NCBI GenBank assembly: GCA_023382535.1 | Contig: JAHDWA010000002.1 | Coordinates: 248,001-312,000 of the forward strand | Length of the DNA: 64,000 nt | DNA from: Anaerolineae bacterium | GTDB lineage: Bacteria; Chloroflexota; Anaerolineae; 4572-78; J111 | Direction of reading: 5' to 3' | Shown: in pieces, positions 1 through 7,437 of the stretch | Layout: every line of letters begins with the position of its first letter | Position numbering within the stretch: the stretch's first letter is position 1 | Made by a program: the position numbers and the translations under genes | The notes under the pieces: generated by a model | The model's input: the letters and a program-made list of their open reading frames with translations, nothing else | What the model was told of the DNA's origin: nothing | The model's database searches: none

Positions 1-1
1 C

Positions 2-679
2 ATGGTCCTGGGCAGCGGGCGGGGTCGCTATCTGATGCTGCTCAATGACGACACAGTGGTGCTTGATAAGGCTTTGGATCACATGGTTGAATTCATGGAT
101 ACTCACCCCCAAGCCGGAGCGGCGGGAAGTTTCCTACTTAACCCGGATGGTTCTTTCCAGCCCGCCTTCAGCCGCTTTCCAAACCCATTCATTGAAGGTA
201 TTTGGGCGGCAACGAATTGGTCCTATCAATCGGCAAGGCAAGCCACAGAACCTTTTGAAGTGGATAGTGTCTGTGGTGCCGCGATGCTGGTGCGGCGGCA
301 GATTATTGAACAGGTAGGGGTATTGGACATCGCCTTTGACCCTATCTATTCTGAAGAAGTGGATTGGTGCTACCGCATCAAGCATGCTGGCTGGCAAATT
401 TACGCCTTGCCTCATGCCCGGATCATCCACTATGGTAGTCAAACCATGAATCGGGTTATGCCACATAAGTATGAACTCTTGCTATCTCATAAGAGGTTAT
501 TCTTTTGCAAATACTGGGGAGCAAGCGCTGCCCGCATTTACACCGCAGCCCTTACCCTCTCGACCATAGTTAAGCTGGCGTGGTGGTTGTTCGTTGCCTT
601 ACTGCAAAAAAGTAGCCTGGCTGCTAAGGAAAGAATGAAGTTACATTGGTATCTTCTTAAACATATCCCCTCCCTTTGA
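2..679 (+). CDS. Glycosyltransferase family 2, 3' part (5' end outside window)
   Basis: Transfers a sugar from a nucleotide-sugar donor, probably onto a polysaccharide intermediate at the cytoplasmic face. The reading frame is open to the left edge, so the N-terminal nucleotide-binding strand is missing and the first ATG seen is probably internal. The visible part starts at the acidic metal motif (LLNDDTVV, about residues 13-20), followed by the family's SVCGAAMLVRR acceptor-side segment and an EEVDWCYRIKHAGW stretch, which is the usual ED-type catalytic region. A hydrophobic segment near the C-terminus (about residues 180-200) could bind the membrane. It lies directly before an exopolysaccharide locus on the same strand, which fits its role. 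Substrate is unknown. Confidence 0.85.
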   Translation: MVLGSGRGRYLMLLNDDTVVLDKALDHMVEFMDTHPQAGAAGSFLLNPDGSFQPAFSRFPNPFIEGIWAATNWSYQSARQATEPFEVDSVCGAAMLVRRQIIEQVGVLDIAFDPIYSEEVDWCYRIKHAGWQIYALPHARIIHYGSQTMNRVMPHKYELLLSHKRLFFCKYWGASAARIYTAALTLSTIVKLAWWLFVALLQKSSLAAKERMKLHWYLLKHIPSL

Positions 680-854
680 ACAAAAATAACTGCGGCGGAG
701 CAGTTTAAGCCTTTCCAGCATCATTTTTACCCTGATAACGATGGTCTCAGGTGCCAAAATCGGATGCCTTGATTACGAGCTTGACAGGTCTTACAAAGTT
801 GGCCAGCAGGCCAGCTACTCAGTGACTCAGTTAAGCTCTGAGCGGATCATTACA

Positions 855-950
855 GTGATTCGCTCAGAATCACCGGGGTGATTCGTACAGAATCAGCCGG
901 TGATTCGAGGGGAGTCACTGCTTGACTCGACTCAAATCAGCCGGTGATTT
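855..950. repeat. Tandem array of five small hairpins
   Basis: The 407-base gap between the GT2 gene and the HU/DUF4469 gene holds no gene. It contains a run of short inverted repeats: 855-861/867-873, 867-874/877-884, 890-895/901-906, 912-917/923-928 and 934-939/945-950. Units three and five share the loop GCCGG but have GAATCA/TGATTC and AAATCA/TGATTT stems, a paired change. Adjacent hairpins one and two share an arm, so they are alternatives. Another partial GGTGATTCG word follows near 964-975. Function unknown; possibly RNA structure or protein-binding sites. Confidence 0.75.
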
Positions 951-1023
951 AGGAAAAAATACTATGGTGATTCGGGGAGGATCGCCTGAGGTTACAGGAT
1001 TTAAGCAGCGAGTTGGGGGAGCA

Positions 1024-1062
1024 GAAAAGCTAGAGGCGAATGATTGATCATTCGCCTCTAGC
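1024..1062 (-). terminator. Rho-independent terminator of the HU/DUF4469 gene
   Basis: A perfect 15-bp stem (1029-1043 with 1048-1062, loop of 4) is followed on the minus strand by TTTTC. It lies 25 bases past the stop codon of the minus-strand gene that ends at 1087. Confidence 0.85.
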
Positions 1063-1086
1063 GGGAGGAGGAAAGGGCAAAAATAT

Positions 1087-1785
1087 TTAGTTGACCGTCA
1101 AGGCGGCTTCCAGGCTGCCGCTGCGCAGCGGCCCCTGGCTGAGAGCAGCCCGCACTTCCAGGGTGTAATCGCCGGGGGGCAGGCTGGCCGGCACCAGGAA
1201 CGTCAATTCGGCGCTGGTGTTTTTGCTGACTACGCCGGCTTGATAGGTTTTATCGCCGGCGGCGACAAAGAAGATGCCCTGCTCGGGTTGGGCCGGGTCA
1301 AACTTGAGGCGCTGGCCGACAATCTGGCCTAGACCGCCGGGGGTCAGGCTGCTGTCGCGCCGGCTGCTGTTCCAGTCAATGTACTCCAGCAGTTCAGGCC
1401 GGGCCTGGACGGCCAGTTCCTTCTGGGCATGGGCCCGCTCGCGGATGGCCCGGCGCAGGCGCGCCCCCGGGCTAACGATGGCCTCGATGCTGTGACGCTC
1501 GGCGCTAAAACTGTCGGTTTTGCCGTCAAAGTTGCCCTTGATGCTGATGCTGTAGTTGACCCCCGGGGTCACGATGCGGTAGCCCTCGAGCAGCATCGTC
1601 TCGACCATAGCAAAGTAGTGCTGCAGCACGCTGAGGGCGTCGGTCCGGCTGACGGCGCAGCCGTAGGCGACCATGCGGTCAACCACCTGTTCCAGGTTGG
1701 CCGTATCCATTGACTGGACCACCGCCCGGTACTGGTTGGCGCCGTTCATTAAATTATTTTTCGACAACGTGTAAGTGATACTCAT
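1087..1785 (-). CDS. HU-like DNA-binding protein with DUF4469 domain
   Basis: A probable nucleoid-type DNA-binding protein of 232 residues. The N-terminal 120 residues resemble the HU-like (Bvu_2165-type) domain: a short strand, then helices with EQVVDRMVAYGCAVSRTDALSVLQHYF, then strand-rich GYRIVTPGVNYSISIKGNF. The C-terminal 90 residues match the DUF4469 immunoglobulin-like fold (pattern G..L.FDP..P..GIFFV and LPPGDYTLEVRA). It is a single-gene unit facing away from the polysaccharide locus, with its own terminator and a putative paired ACCGGT operator upstream. The role of the C-terminal domain is not established. It might act on the neighbouring locus, but nothing in the sequence proves that. 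Confidence 0.8.
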   Translation of the reverse strand: MSITYTLSKNNLMNGANQYRAVVQSMDTANLEQVVDRMVAYGCAVSRTDALSVLQHYFAMVETMLLEGYRIVTPGVNYSISIKGNFDGKTDSFSAERHSIEAIVSPGARLRRAIRERAHAQKELAVQARPELLEYIDWNSSRRDSSLTPGGLGQIVGQRLKFDPAQPEQGIFFVAAGDKTYQAGVVSKNTSAELTFLVPASLPPGDYTLEVRAALSQGPLRSGSLEAALTVN

Positions 1786-1835
1786 AAACAGAAAATTTCC
1801 TTAATTATAAAAATTTGTTGTTTGGCTGAGTAAAG

Positions 1836-1885
1836 GACCGGTTCTTTACAGTGTTAAGATTGTACCTTTAAAATTGGAACCGGTC
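1836..1885 (-). promoter_or_regulatory. Paired ACCGGT palindromes upstream of the HU/DUF4469 gene
   Basis: GACCGGTTC (1836-1844) and its exact reverse complement GAACCGGTC (1877-1885) lie 41 bases apart, about four helical turns. Each core is the palindrome ACCGGT. On the minus strand a possible -10 (TACAAT) lies between them, with a weak TAGACC about 17 bases upstream. This looks like an operator pair, perhaps autoregulatory. It is inferred from symmetry only. Confidence 0.5.
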
Positions 1886-1932
1886 TACCCCAATTTCTGG
1901 GGGTTTTTAACGTTTTGAGAGCTGCCCGCCGA

Positions 1933-2079
1933 GGGCTGGAAGCCCCCGGCTACAATAGGTGAAAACCGCTTCAAAGCGGTTCAGCAGCCTGCTTCAGCGG
2001 GCTTTCAGTTATAGTAGCCGGGCGTTTCAACGCGAGGCGAGCGGCGTGGCTGAGGTGATTTTGTAATTACCGAATGCTC
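1933..2079. repeat. Multi-hairpin intergenic repeat, copy A
   Basis: Fills most of the 329-base gap before the first GT4 gene. It has four successive hairpins: 1933-1937/1941-1945, 1964-1971/1974-1981 (loop CA), 1986-1992/1997-2003 (loop TTCA) and 2022-2025/2030-2033 (loop TTCA). They are separated by GGCTACAATA-like and TTATAGTAG spacers, and the element ends in CCGAATGCTCTC. A second member with different stems but the same order, loops, spacers and end lies at 55561-55702. Confidence 0.75.
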
Positions 2080-2114
2080 TCTTTTTGGCTGACAACTGGT
2101 TAACTCACCCGTCT

Positions 2115-3278
2115 ATGCGTCTTTGTTACGTTTTGCTCTCGCCCACCTTTGGCATGCACCAATACACCGCCGACCTGGCCAACCGCATGGCCCAGGCCGG
2201 CTACGAAACGCACCTGGTCACCACGGCCCGCTATCCACGCGACCGCTACCTGCCCGCCGTCGCCGTCCACACCCCCATCAACACCCGTAACACCGGCTTC
2301 TCTCCCGACGGTCTCCGCCTGCGGGCCTTCCCGCGCTTGCAGGCCACCCTGGCGGAGTTAAAGCCGGATTTGGTTCACATCACCGGTCCCCACCTCTGGA
2401 ATGTGCCCCTGCTGTGGTGGCTCCGCCGCCGGGGCATCCCGGCTGTCCACTCCCTGCACGACCTGGATCCGCACAGCGGCGCGATCTATGGCCGCCTGCT
2501 CTACGGCTGGAACTGGCTGGTCATCCGCCTGGCCGGCCATCTCTTAGTACACGGCTTGCGCTACCTCAACCGGCTGCTGGCCCAGGGCATCCCCCCCCGG
2601 CGGGTGACTCACGTCCCCCTGCTGCACCTCTTTCTGGGCCAGACCTGGTTGGAAGGGGTCGAACACCTCACCGGCGAGGTCAGCTACGAACCCTGGGCCT
2701 TGTTCTTTGGCCGGATGGAACATTACAAGGGGGTGGACCACCTGATCACCGCCTGCGCTATGCTTAATAATCACTACCAGGACGCCGGGCCGAAACTGGT
2801 GCTGGCCGGGCCGGGCCTGCTGGCCGCGCGCTGGGCCGGGGCCTTGCCCCCGCGGATCGAGGTCAGAGACCGGCTCATCGGCGATGAAGAGGCCCTGGAC
2901 CTGTTCTGCCGCTGCGGCCTGGTCGTCTTGCCCTATCTGGATGCGACCCAATCGGCCTTGATCCCGGCGGCCTACTTTTTCCGCAAACCGGTCATCGTCA
3001 CATATACCGGGGCCTTGCCCGAATACGTGGAACCGGGCCGGACCGGCTGGCTGGTGGAAGCGGACCACCCCCCTTCGCTGGCCCGCTGTCTGGACGCTGC
3101 CCTGGCCAACCCGGCCCACCTGGCCGAAATGGGCGCTGCAGGCCGGGCCTGGTACGACCGGCAGCGCACCGCCGAGCAGCAGGTGTTGGAACGGATGTAT
3201 GAACGCCTGGTCGAGGACGCCGTTATGAACAAGTTGAGCAAAGAGCAGCTTTATCAAATCAGGATAGGCCGGCTCTAA
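2115..3278 (+). CDS. Glycosyltransferase family 4
   Basis: A retaining GT-B sugar transferase of 387 residues, acting at the cytoplasmic membrane face in polysaccharide assembly. The start was set at ATG 2115 because MRLCYVLLSPTFGMHQYTAD is the typical first strand and glycine loop of GT4 enzymes; a TTG ten codons upstream has no support. The C-terminal Rossmann domain shows FFGRMEHYKGVDHLI, the donor-binding region VLAGPG and the late acidic motif GALPEYVEPGRTGWLVE, although the usual E-x7-E is only partly kept. It is followed after 10 bases by the sugar transferase gene with a good ribosome site, so the two are probably co-transcribed. Substrate unknown. Confidence 0.9.
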   Translation: MRLCYVLLSPTFGMHQYTADLANRMAQAGYETHLVTTARYPRDRYLPAVAVHTPINTRNTGFSPDGLRLRAFPRLQATLAELKPDLVHITGPHLWNVPLLWWLRRRGIPAVHSLHDLDPHSGAIYGRLLYGWNWLVIRLAGHLLVHGLRYLNRLLAQGIPPRRVTHVPLLHLFLGQTWLEGVEHLTGEVSYEPWALFFGRMEHYKGVDHLITACAMLNNHYQDAGPKLVLAGPGLLAARWAGALPPRIEVRDRLIGDEEALDLFCRCGLVVLPYLDATQSALIPAAYFFRKPVIVTYTGALPEYVEPGRTGWLVEADHPPSLARCLDAALANPAHLAEMGAAGRAWYDRQRTAEQQVLERMYERLVEDAVMNKLSKEQLYQIRIGRL

Positions 3279-3288
3279 GGAGACAAGC

Positions 3289-4794
3289 ATGAACATTGAC
3301 AGATCAGACCTGCTGTTCCCACGCGAGTGGTCCATCGCCCAGCCGCTGCGGCTGCGGGAGCGCTTGCACCAATTTAGCGTCGGCCTGACCCTGGCCGAGC
3401 GCCGCTTTTTGCTGGGTGCGCTTGACCTGCTGCTGCTCAATATCACCCTGATCGTGGCCTTGTTCATCTGGAGTGATTTTCCCCTGGCGGCGGCGGCGTT
3501 GGCGGCCAATTTCAAGTGGTTTTTGACCCTGTCGGCGGTTTGGCTGATCGTCGGCGTAGCCCTCGACATCTACAACCCCACCCGGGCGGCCAGCGTGACC
3601 CAGAACCTGCTCTATGTGGGCCTGGCCGCGCTGCTGACCGGGCTGTTCTACCTGGCCATTCCCTGGCTCACCCCGCCCGTGGGCCGGCGGTTGCTGGCCT
3701 TTGGCTTCATCCTTTTGGCGGTAGGGAGCCTCACCGCCTGGCGGGTGCTTTACGCCCGTCTTTTCTTCCAACCTGCCTTCCGCCACCGGGTCCTGGTGGT
3801 GCAGGGAGAGACGGCGAACCCTATCCTGCTCAACGAATTACGGGCGGCGGCCTTTACCGAGCGGGCCAATCCTTTCCGGGGTACCGGCTATGAGGTGGTG
3901 GGCCTGGTCGAAAACGGCGACACCCGGCCCGGCCAAACCCGGCAGGGCATCCCCCTCCTGACCGCCGGGAACCTGGTTCACGAAGCCCGCCACCTGGCGG
4001 TTGACGAAATCATCGTCGCCGACAGCCAGGCCTTACCCCTGACCCTGCGCGAGGCTCTCCTGGATTGCTGGGAGCTGGGCTTGCAGGTCGCGCCGCTGTC
4101 GGCGGCCTACGAGCGGCTGACGGCCCGGGTGGCGGTCGAGTTTGCCGCCCAGGATTTGTGCCTGGTGGCCGGCGCCAGCGGCGGCGCGGCCGATAGTCCG
4201 GGGCAAAGGTTGTTCCGGGCGGCCAAACGCCTGGCAGACATCCTGCTGAGTCTGGTGGGCATAGGGCTGATGATCGCCCTCTGTCCCCTGGTGGCGCTGG
4301 GGAACGCCCTGACCTCGCCCGGGCCGCTCTTTTATCGCCAGCACCGGGTTGGCCGGGGTGGGCGGCCCTTTGTCCTGGTCAAGTTCCGCACCATGAGTCC
4401 CGACGCCGAAAATGGGGCCGGCGCGGTCTGGGCCGAGGCCGACGATCCCCGCGTTTCGCCGCTCGGGCGCTGGCTGCGGCGGACGCGGCTGGACGAACTG
4501 CCCCAATTTATTAACGTCCTGCGCGGCGAGATGAGCGTCGTCGGCCCGCGCCCGGAGCGCCCCCAGTTTGTGGGCGAGTTGGTTCACCACCTGCCCCTGT
4601 ACCGGGCGCGCCATGCCATGCGGCCCGGCATCACCGGCTGGGCCCAGGTGCGCTATCGTTACGGCAACTCTATCGAGAGCGCCAGGATCAAGCTGGAGTA
4701 CGACCTGTACTATATCAAGCACGCCGGTTTCTTTTTAGACCTGCTCATCTTTCTCCAGACCATCCCGGTGATGCTGCGGTTTAAAGGCTATTGA
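3289..4794 (+). CDS. Exopolysaccharide polyprenyl glycosylphosphotransferase
   Basis: Starts polysaccharide repeat-unit synthesis by moving a sugar-1-phosphate from a UDP-sugar to undecaprenyl phosphate at the inner membrane. The 501 residues have the full WbaP/PssY-type layout: several N-terminal membrane helices (about residues 35-145), a CoA-binding-like soluble domain (about 160-300), one more hydrophobic segment (about 310-335), and the catalytic Bac_transf domain. The catalytic domain has LVKFRTM, LDELPQFINVLRGEMSVVGPRPE and PGITGWAQV. A ribosome site AAGGAG lies 8 bases before ATG. This priming enzyme defines the locus as a lipid-linked polysaccharide pathway. The sugar specificity cannot be read from sequence. 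Confidence 0.95.
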   Translation: MNIDRSDLLFPREWSIAQPLRLRERLHQFSVGLTLAERRFLLGALDLLLLNITLIVALFIWSDFPLAAAALAANFKWFLTLSAVWLIVGVALDIYNPTRAASVTQNLLYVGLAALLTGLFYLAIPWLTPPVGRRLLAFGFILLAVGSLTAWRVLYARLFFQPAFRHRVLVVQGETANPILLNELRAAAFTERANPFRGTGYEVVGLVENGDTRPGQTRQGIPLLTAGNLVHEARHLAVDEIIVADSQALPLTLREALLDCWELGLQVAPLSAAYERLTARVAVEFAAQDLCLVAGASGGAADSPGQRLFRAAKRLADILLSLVGIGLMIALCPLVALGNALTSPGPLFYRQHRVGRGGRPFVLVKFRTMSPDAENGAGAVWAEADDPRVSPLGRWLRRTRLDELPQFINVLRGEMSVVGPRPERPQFVGELVHHLPLYRARHAMRPGITGWAQVRYRYGNSIESARIKLEYDLYYIKHAGFFLDLLIFLQTIPVMLRFKGY

Positions 4795-4797
4795 GCG

Positions 4798-6039
4798 GTG
4801 GCTCGCATTCTGTTTCTGACCCAGGTGCTGCCTTATCCCCTGGACTCTGGGGCCAAGATCCGGGCCTATTACGTGCTGCGCCACCTGACCCGGCAGCACC
4901 AGGTGACCCTGGTCTCCTTCGTCCGGGCAGACGACCGGGCGGAAGACATCAGCCATCTCCAGGGTTTTTGCCGGGCCGTCTATCCGCTGCCAATGCAGCG
5001 GTCCCGGCTGCGGGATGCACGGGCTGTACTGGTCGCCGGCTTCACCGGCCAACCGGCCATCATCGTCCGGGATGAGCTTGGCGCAATGCGCGCTTTGCTC
5101 CGGCGGCTGGTCAGGGAGGAAACGTTCGATCTTATCCACGCCGACCAGACCTCGATGGCCCAGTACGCCCTCTATGCCAGGTCTCACGCGGTCAAGGCCG
5201 GCGGCCGGCCCAGGATTATCCTGGATGCGCACAATGCGCTGTACCGGATTCCGGAGCGGCTGGCGGCGCACGAGCATAACCCGCTGAAGCGGCTGTTGTT
5301 ACAGCGTGAAGCCCGCGCCCTGGCCCGGTACGAGGCGGCGTTATGGGGCCGGTTTGACCACGTGGTCTTTGTAGCCGAGCAAGACCGCCAGGCGTTACTA
5401 GCCCGTTGCTCAAATGGCCGGCCCTCCTGGCCCTATACGACCATCCCTATTTGTGTAGACCCCACCGCCCAGCCCTTGATCGAGCGAGCGCCATCGCCCG
5501 GAACCATTACTCACCTGGGCACGATGTTTTGGCCGCCCAACGTCGAAGGCGTTATGTGGTTCGGCCAGGAGGTTTTTCCGCAGGTATCGGCCCAGGTACC
5601 AGGGGCGCGCTTTGTGATTGTCGGCAAGAATCCTCCCCCGGAGGTTTGCCGCCTGCCCGCCCAAATCAGCCACGTCGAAGTAACCGGCTACGTGGCCGAC
5701 CCGGCCCCCTACCTGGCTGAAACGGCTGTTTTTATCGTCCCGCTGCGGGCCGGCGGGGGGATGCGGGTCAAAATCCCCGATGCCTGGTGCTGGGGGACGC
5801 CCATTGTCTCGACCACGATCGGGGCAGAGGGGATTGAACTCCAGGATGGCGTTCACGCCCTGGTTGCCGATACGCCCGAGACCTTAGCCGCAGCCGTGGT
5901 CCGCGTTCTGCAGAATCCAGCCCTCGGCGAGCAACTGCGCCGAAACGGGCGGCAATGGGTAGAGGAGCATTACAACTGGCGTAAAGTATATAGCCGCTGG
6001 GATGAGGTGTACAGCACACTCAGTGAAGCTAATTTTTGA
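4798..6039 (+). CDS. Glycosyltransferase family 4 (GTG start)
   Basis: A second GT-B sugar transferase of 413 residues. It starts with GTG three bases after the stop of the priming transferase, consistent with translational coupling. The N-terminal strand MARILFLTQVLPYPLDSGAKIR is the acceptor-domain glycine loop. The C-terminal domain shows ITHLGTMFWPPNVEG, VIVGKNPPPEV, VTGYVADPAPYLAE and PLRAGGGMRVKIPDAWCWGTPIVSTTIGAEGIE, which matches the PEP-CTERM/exopolysaccharide GT4 group. A hairpin overlaps its stop codon. It probably adds a later sugar to the repeat unit. Confidence 0.9.
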   Translation: MARILFLTQVLPYPLDSGAKIRAYYVLRHLTRQHQVTLVSFVRADDRAEDISHLQGFCRAVYPLPMQRSRLRDARAVLVAGFTGQPAIIVRDELGAMRALLRRLVREETFDLIHADQTSMAQYALYARSHAVKAGGRPRIILDAHNALYRIPERLAAHEHNPLKRLLLQREARALARYEAALWGRFDHVVFVAEQDRQALLARCSNGRPSWPYTTIPICVDPTAQPLIERAPSPGTITHLGTMFWPPNVEGVMWFGQEVFPQVSAQVPGARFVIVGKNPPPEVCRLPAQISHVEVTGYVADPAPYLAETAVFIVPLRAGGGMRVKIPDAWCWGTPIVSTTIGAEGIELQDGVHALVADTPETLAAAVVRVLQNPALGEQLRRNGRQWVEEHYNWRKVYSRWDEVYSTLSEANF

Positions 6040-6097
6040 GGAGAGAGGCATCCCTAGCTGCCGAACGGAGCCGCATCTGGGGATGCTGGCTCCTCAA
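6036..6097 (+). terminator. Stem-loop between GT4 and GT-C genes
   Basis: Outer arms TTGAGGAG (6036-6043) and CTCCTCAA (6090-6097), with inner arms GCATCCC (6048-6054) and GGGATGC (6080-6086), form a long interrupted stem overlapping the stop codon. It is not followed by a U-tract, so it may be an attenuator or mRNA-stabilising structure rather than a full terminator. Confidence 0.5.
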
Positions 6098-6129
6098 ATT
6101 TAGACCTGTTGAACTGTTACTGGGAGTCA

Positions 6130-7437
6130 ATGAGATCTAAAACCTTTTGGCGGTTAGGGCTTGTTCTGATTATCTCGGTACTGCTGCGACTGGGCGCAGC
6201 GCTCTACCTGGGCGACGAGGTGGACGCGCCGGCCCTGCTGACCGATCAACGTTCCTATCACGCCCTGGGCGCGCGTCTCCTGGCGGGGAAGGGCTACAGT
6301 TTTGCCCAGGCGTGGTACCCCTTCACCCCCGCCGATACGCCGACTGCACATTGGTCCTTTTTATACCCTCTTTTTGTGGCCGGCGTCTACAGCCTGTTTG
6401 GGGTTCATCCGCTGGCGGTACGCCTCGTGCAGGGAGTGCTGGCCGGGGTTTTACTGCCGCTGCTGGTCTACAGGCTGGCCCGCCGATGGGCGGGCAACGA
6501 TGGCCGGCTGCCGCTTGTCGCCGCCGTCCTGGCCGCCCTCTACGGCTACTTCATCCTCTACGCGGCCACCTTGATGACCGAATCCTTCTTTATCAGCGCC
6601 CTGCTCTGGTCGCTCGAGGCAGCGCTCCGGCTGGGCGACTCCTGGCGCGAGGGCCGGAAAGTCCCGCTGCACCTGGCCCTCCAGTTGGGCCTGAGCCTGG
6701 GCCTGGCCGCCTTATTACGCCAGTCAATCTTGCCCTGGGCGCCGGTCCTTTGCTTATGGCTGCTCTGGCAAGCCCGGCGGGGACACCAGGTGCGAGCTTC
6801 CTTACAGACGCTGGCCCTGGCCGGCTTGATCGTTCTCGCCTGCATCTTGCCCTGGACCTGGCGGAATTACCAGGTTTACGGCCGCTTTCTCCTGCTGAAT
6901 TCCAACACCGGCTATGCCCTGTACTCGGCCCAGCACCCCATGCACGGCGTTAGCTTCCGGGAGTTCGCGGCCGCACCGCTGCCGGCGGGAGCCTGGGGCC
7001 GCTCGGAAGCGGAACTAGATCGGGAACTATTGAAACTGGGTATCCAGTTCATTCTCGACGATCCGCCGCGTTACTTGCTGCTTTCGCTGAGCCGGGTGCG
7101 GGCCTTCTTTGAATGCTGGCCCTCGCCCGATACCACCCTGCTGCACAACCTGGGCCGGGCCGGCTCGTTTGGCCTGCTGCTGCCGTTCATCCTGTACGGC
7201 CTGTATCTGGCCGGCCGAGACCGCCGCCTGGTTAGGCAGAATTCGCTGCTGCTGCTCTTTGCCGCCTTTTATACCCTGCTCCATCTCCTGACCTGGGCCA
7301 TGGTCCGCTACCGGCTGCCGGTGGACGCCGTCTTGATGCCCCTGGCCGCCCTGGCCCTGCTCGACCTCTCCGTTCGGGTCCGGCGCTGGCTGTCCACCCG
7401 CAGCCCAACTCTGCCCGAGGAAACCTATGGAACTTAA
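6130..7437 (+). CDS. GT-C family membrane glycosyltransferase (ArnT/PMT-like)
   Basis: A polytopic membrane protein of about 435 residues, probably using a polyprenyl-phosphate sugar donor at the outer face of the membrane. It has about 9-11 hydrophobic helices. The first periplasmic loop carries an acidic motif (LGDEVDAPALLTDQRSYHALGARLLAGKGY) where dolichyl-phosphate-mannose transferases have their catalytic Asp. ATG 6130 was chosen: MRSKTFWRLGLVLIISVLLRL is a good first signal-anchor. A TTG at 6109 would add only seven residues. The end overlaps the next gene by 11 bases, which ties the two together. The precise donor and acceptor are unknown; a PMT-like, WbqC-like or O-antigen-polymerase-like role cannot be excluded. 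Confidence 0.8.
   Translation: MRSKTFWRLGLVLIISVLLRLGAALYLGDEVDAPALLTDQRSYHALGARLLAGKGYSFAQAWYPFTPADTPTAHWSFLYPLFVAGVYSLFGVHPLAVRLVQGVLAGVLLPLLVYRLARRWAGNDGRLPLVAAVLAALYGYFILYAATLMTESFFISALLWSLEAALRLGDSWREGRKVPLHLALQLGLSLGLAALLRQSILPWAPVLCLWLLWQARRGHQVRASLQTLALAGLIVLACILPWTWRNYQVYGRFLLLNSNTGYALYSAQHPMHGVSFREFAAAPLPAGAWGRSEAELDRELLKLGIQFILDDPPRYLLLSLSRVRAFFECWPSPDTTLLHNLGRAGSFGLLLPFILYGLYLAGRDRRLVRQNSLLLLFAAFYTLLHLLTWAMVRYRLPVDAVLMPLAALALLDLSVRVRRWLSTRSPTLPEETYGT

Noticed and set aside
855..950. CRISPR-like array
   Set aside because: Units are palindromic, short, irregularly spaced and without unique spacers or cas genes.
2544..3569. Long minus-strand reading frame opposite the GT4 gene
   Set aside because: Low-quality composition (Gly/Gln/Ala/Pro-rich), no domain, no ribosome site; it is opposite strongly supported genes.
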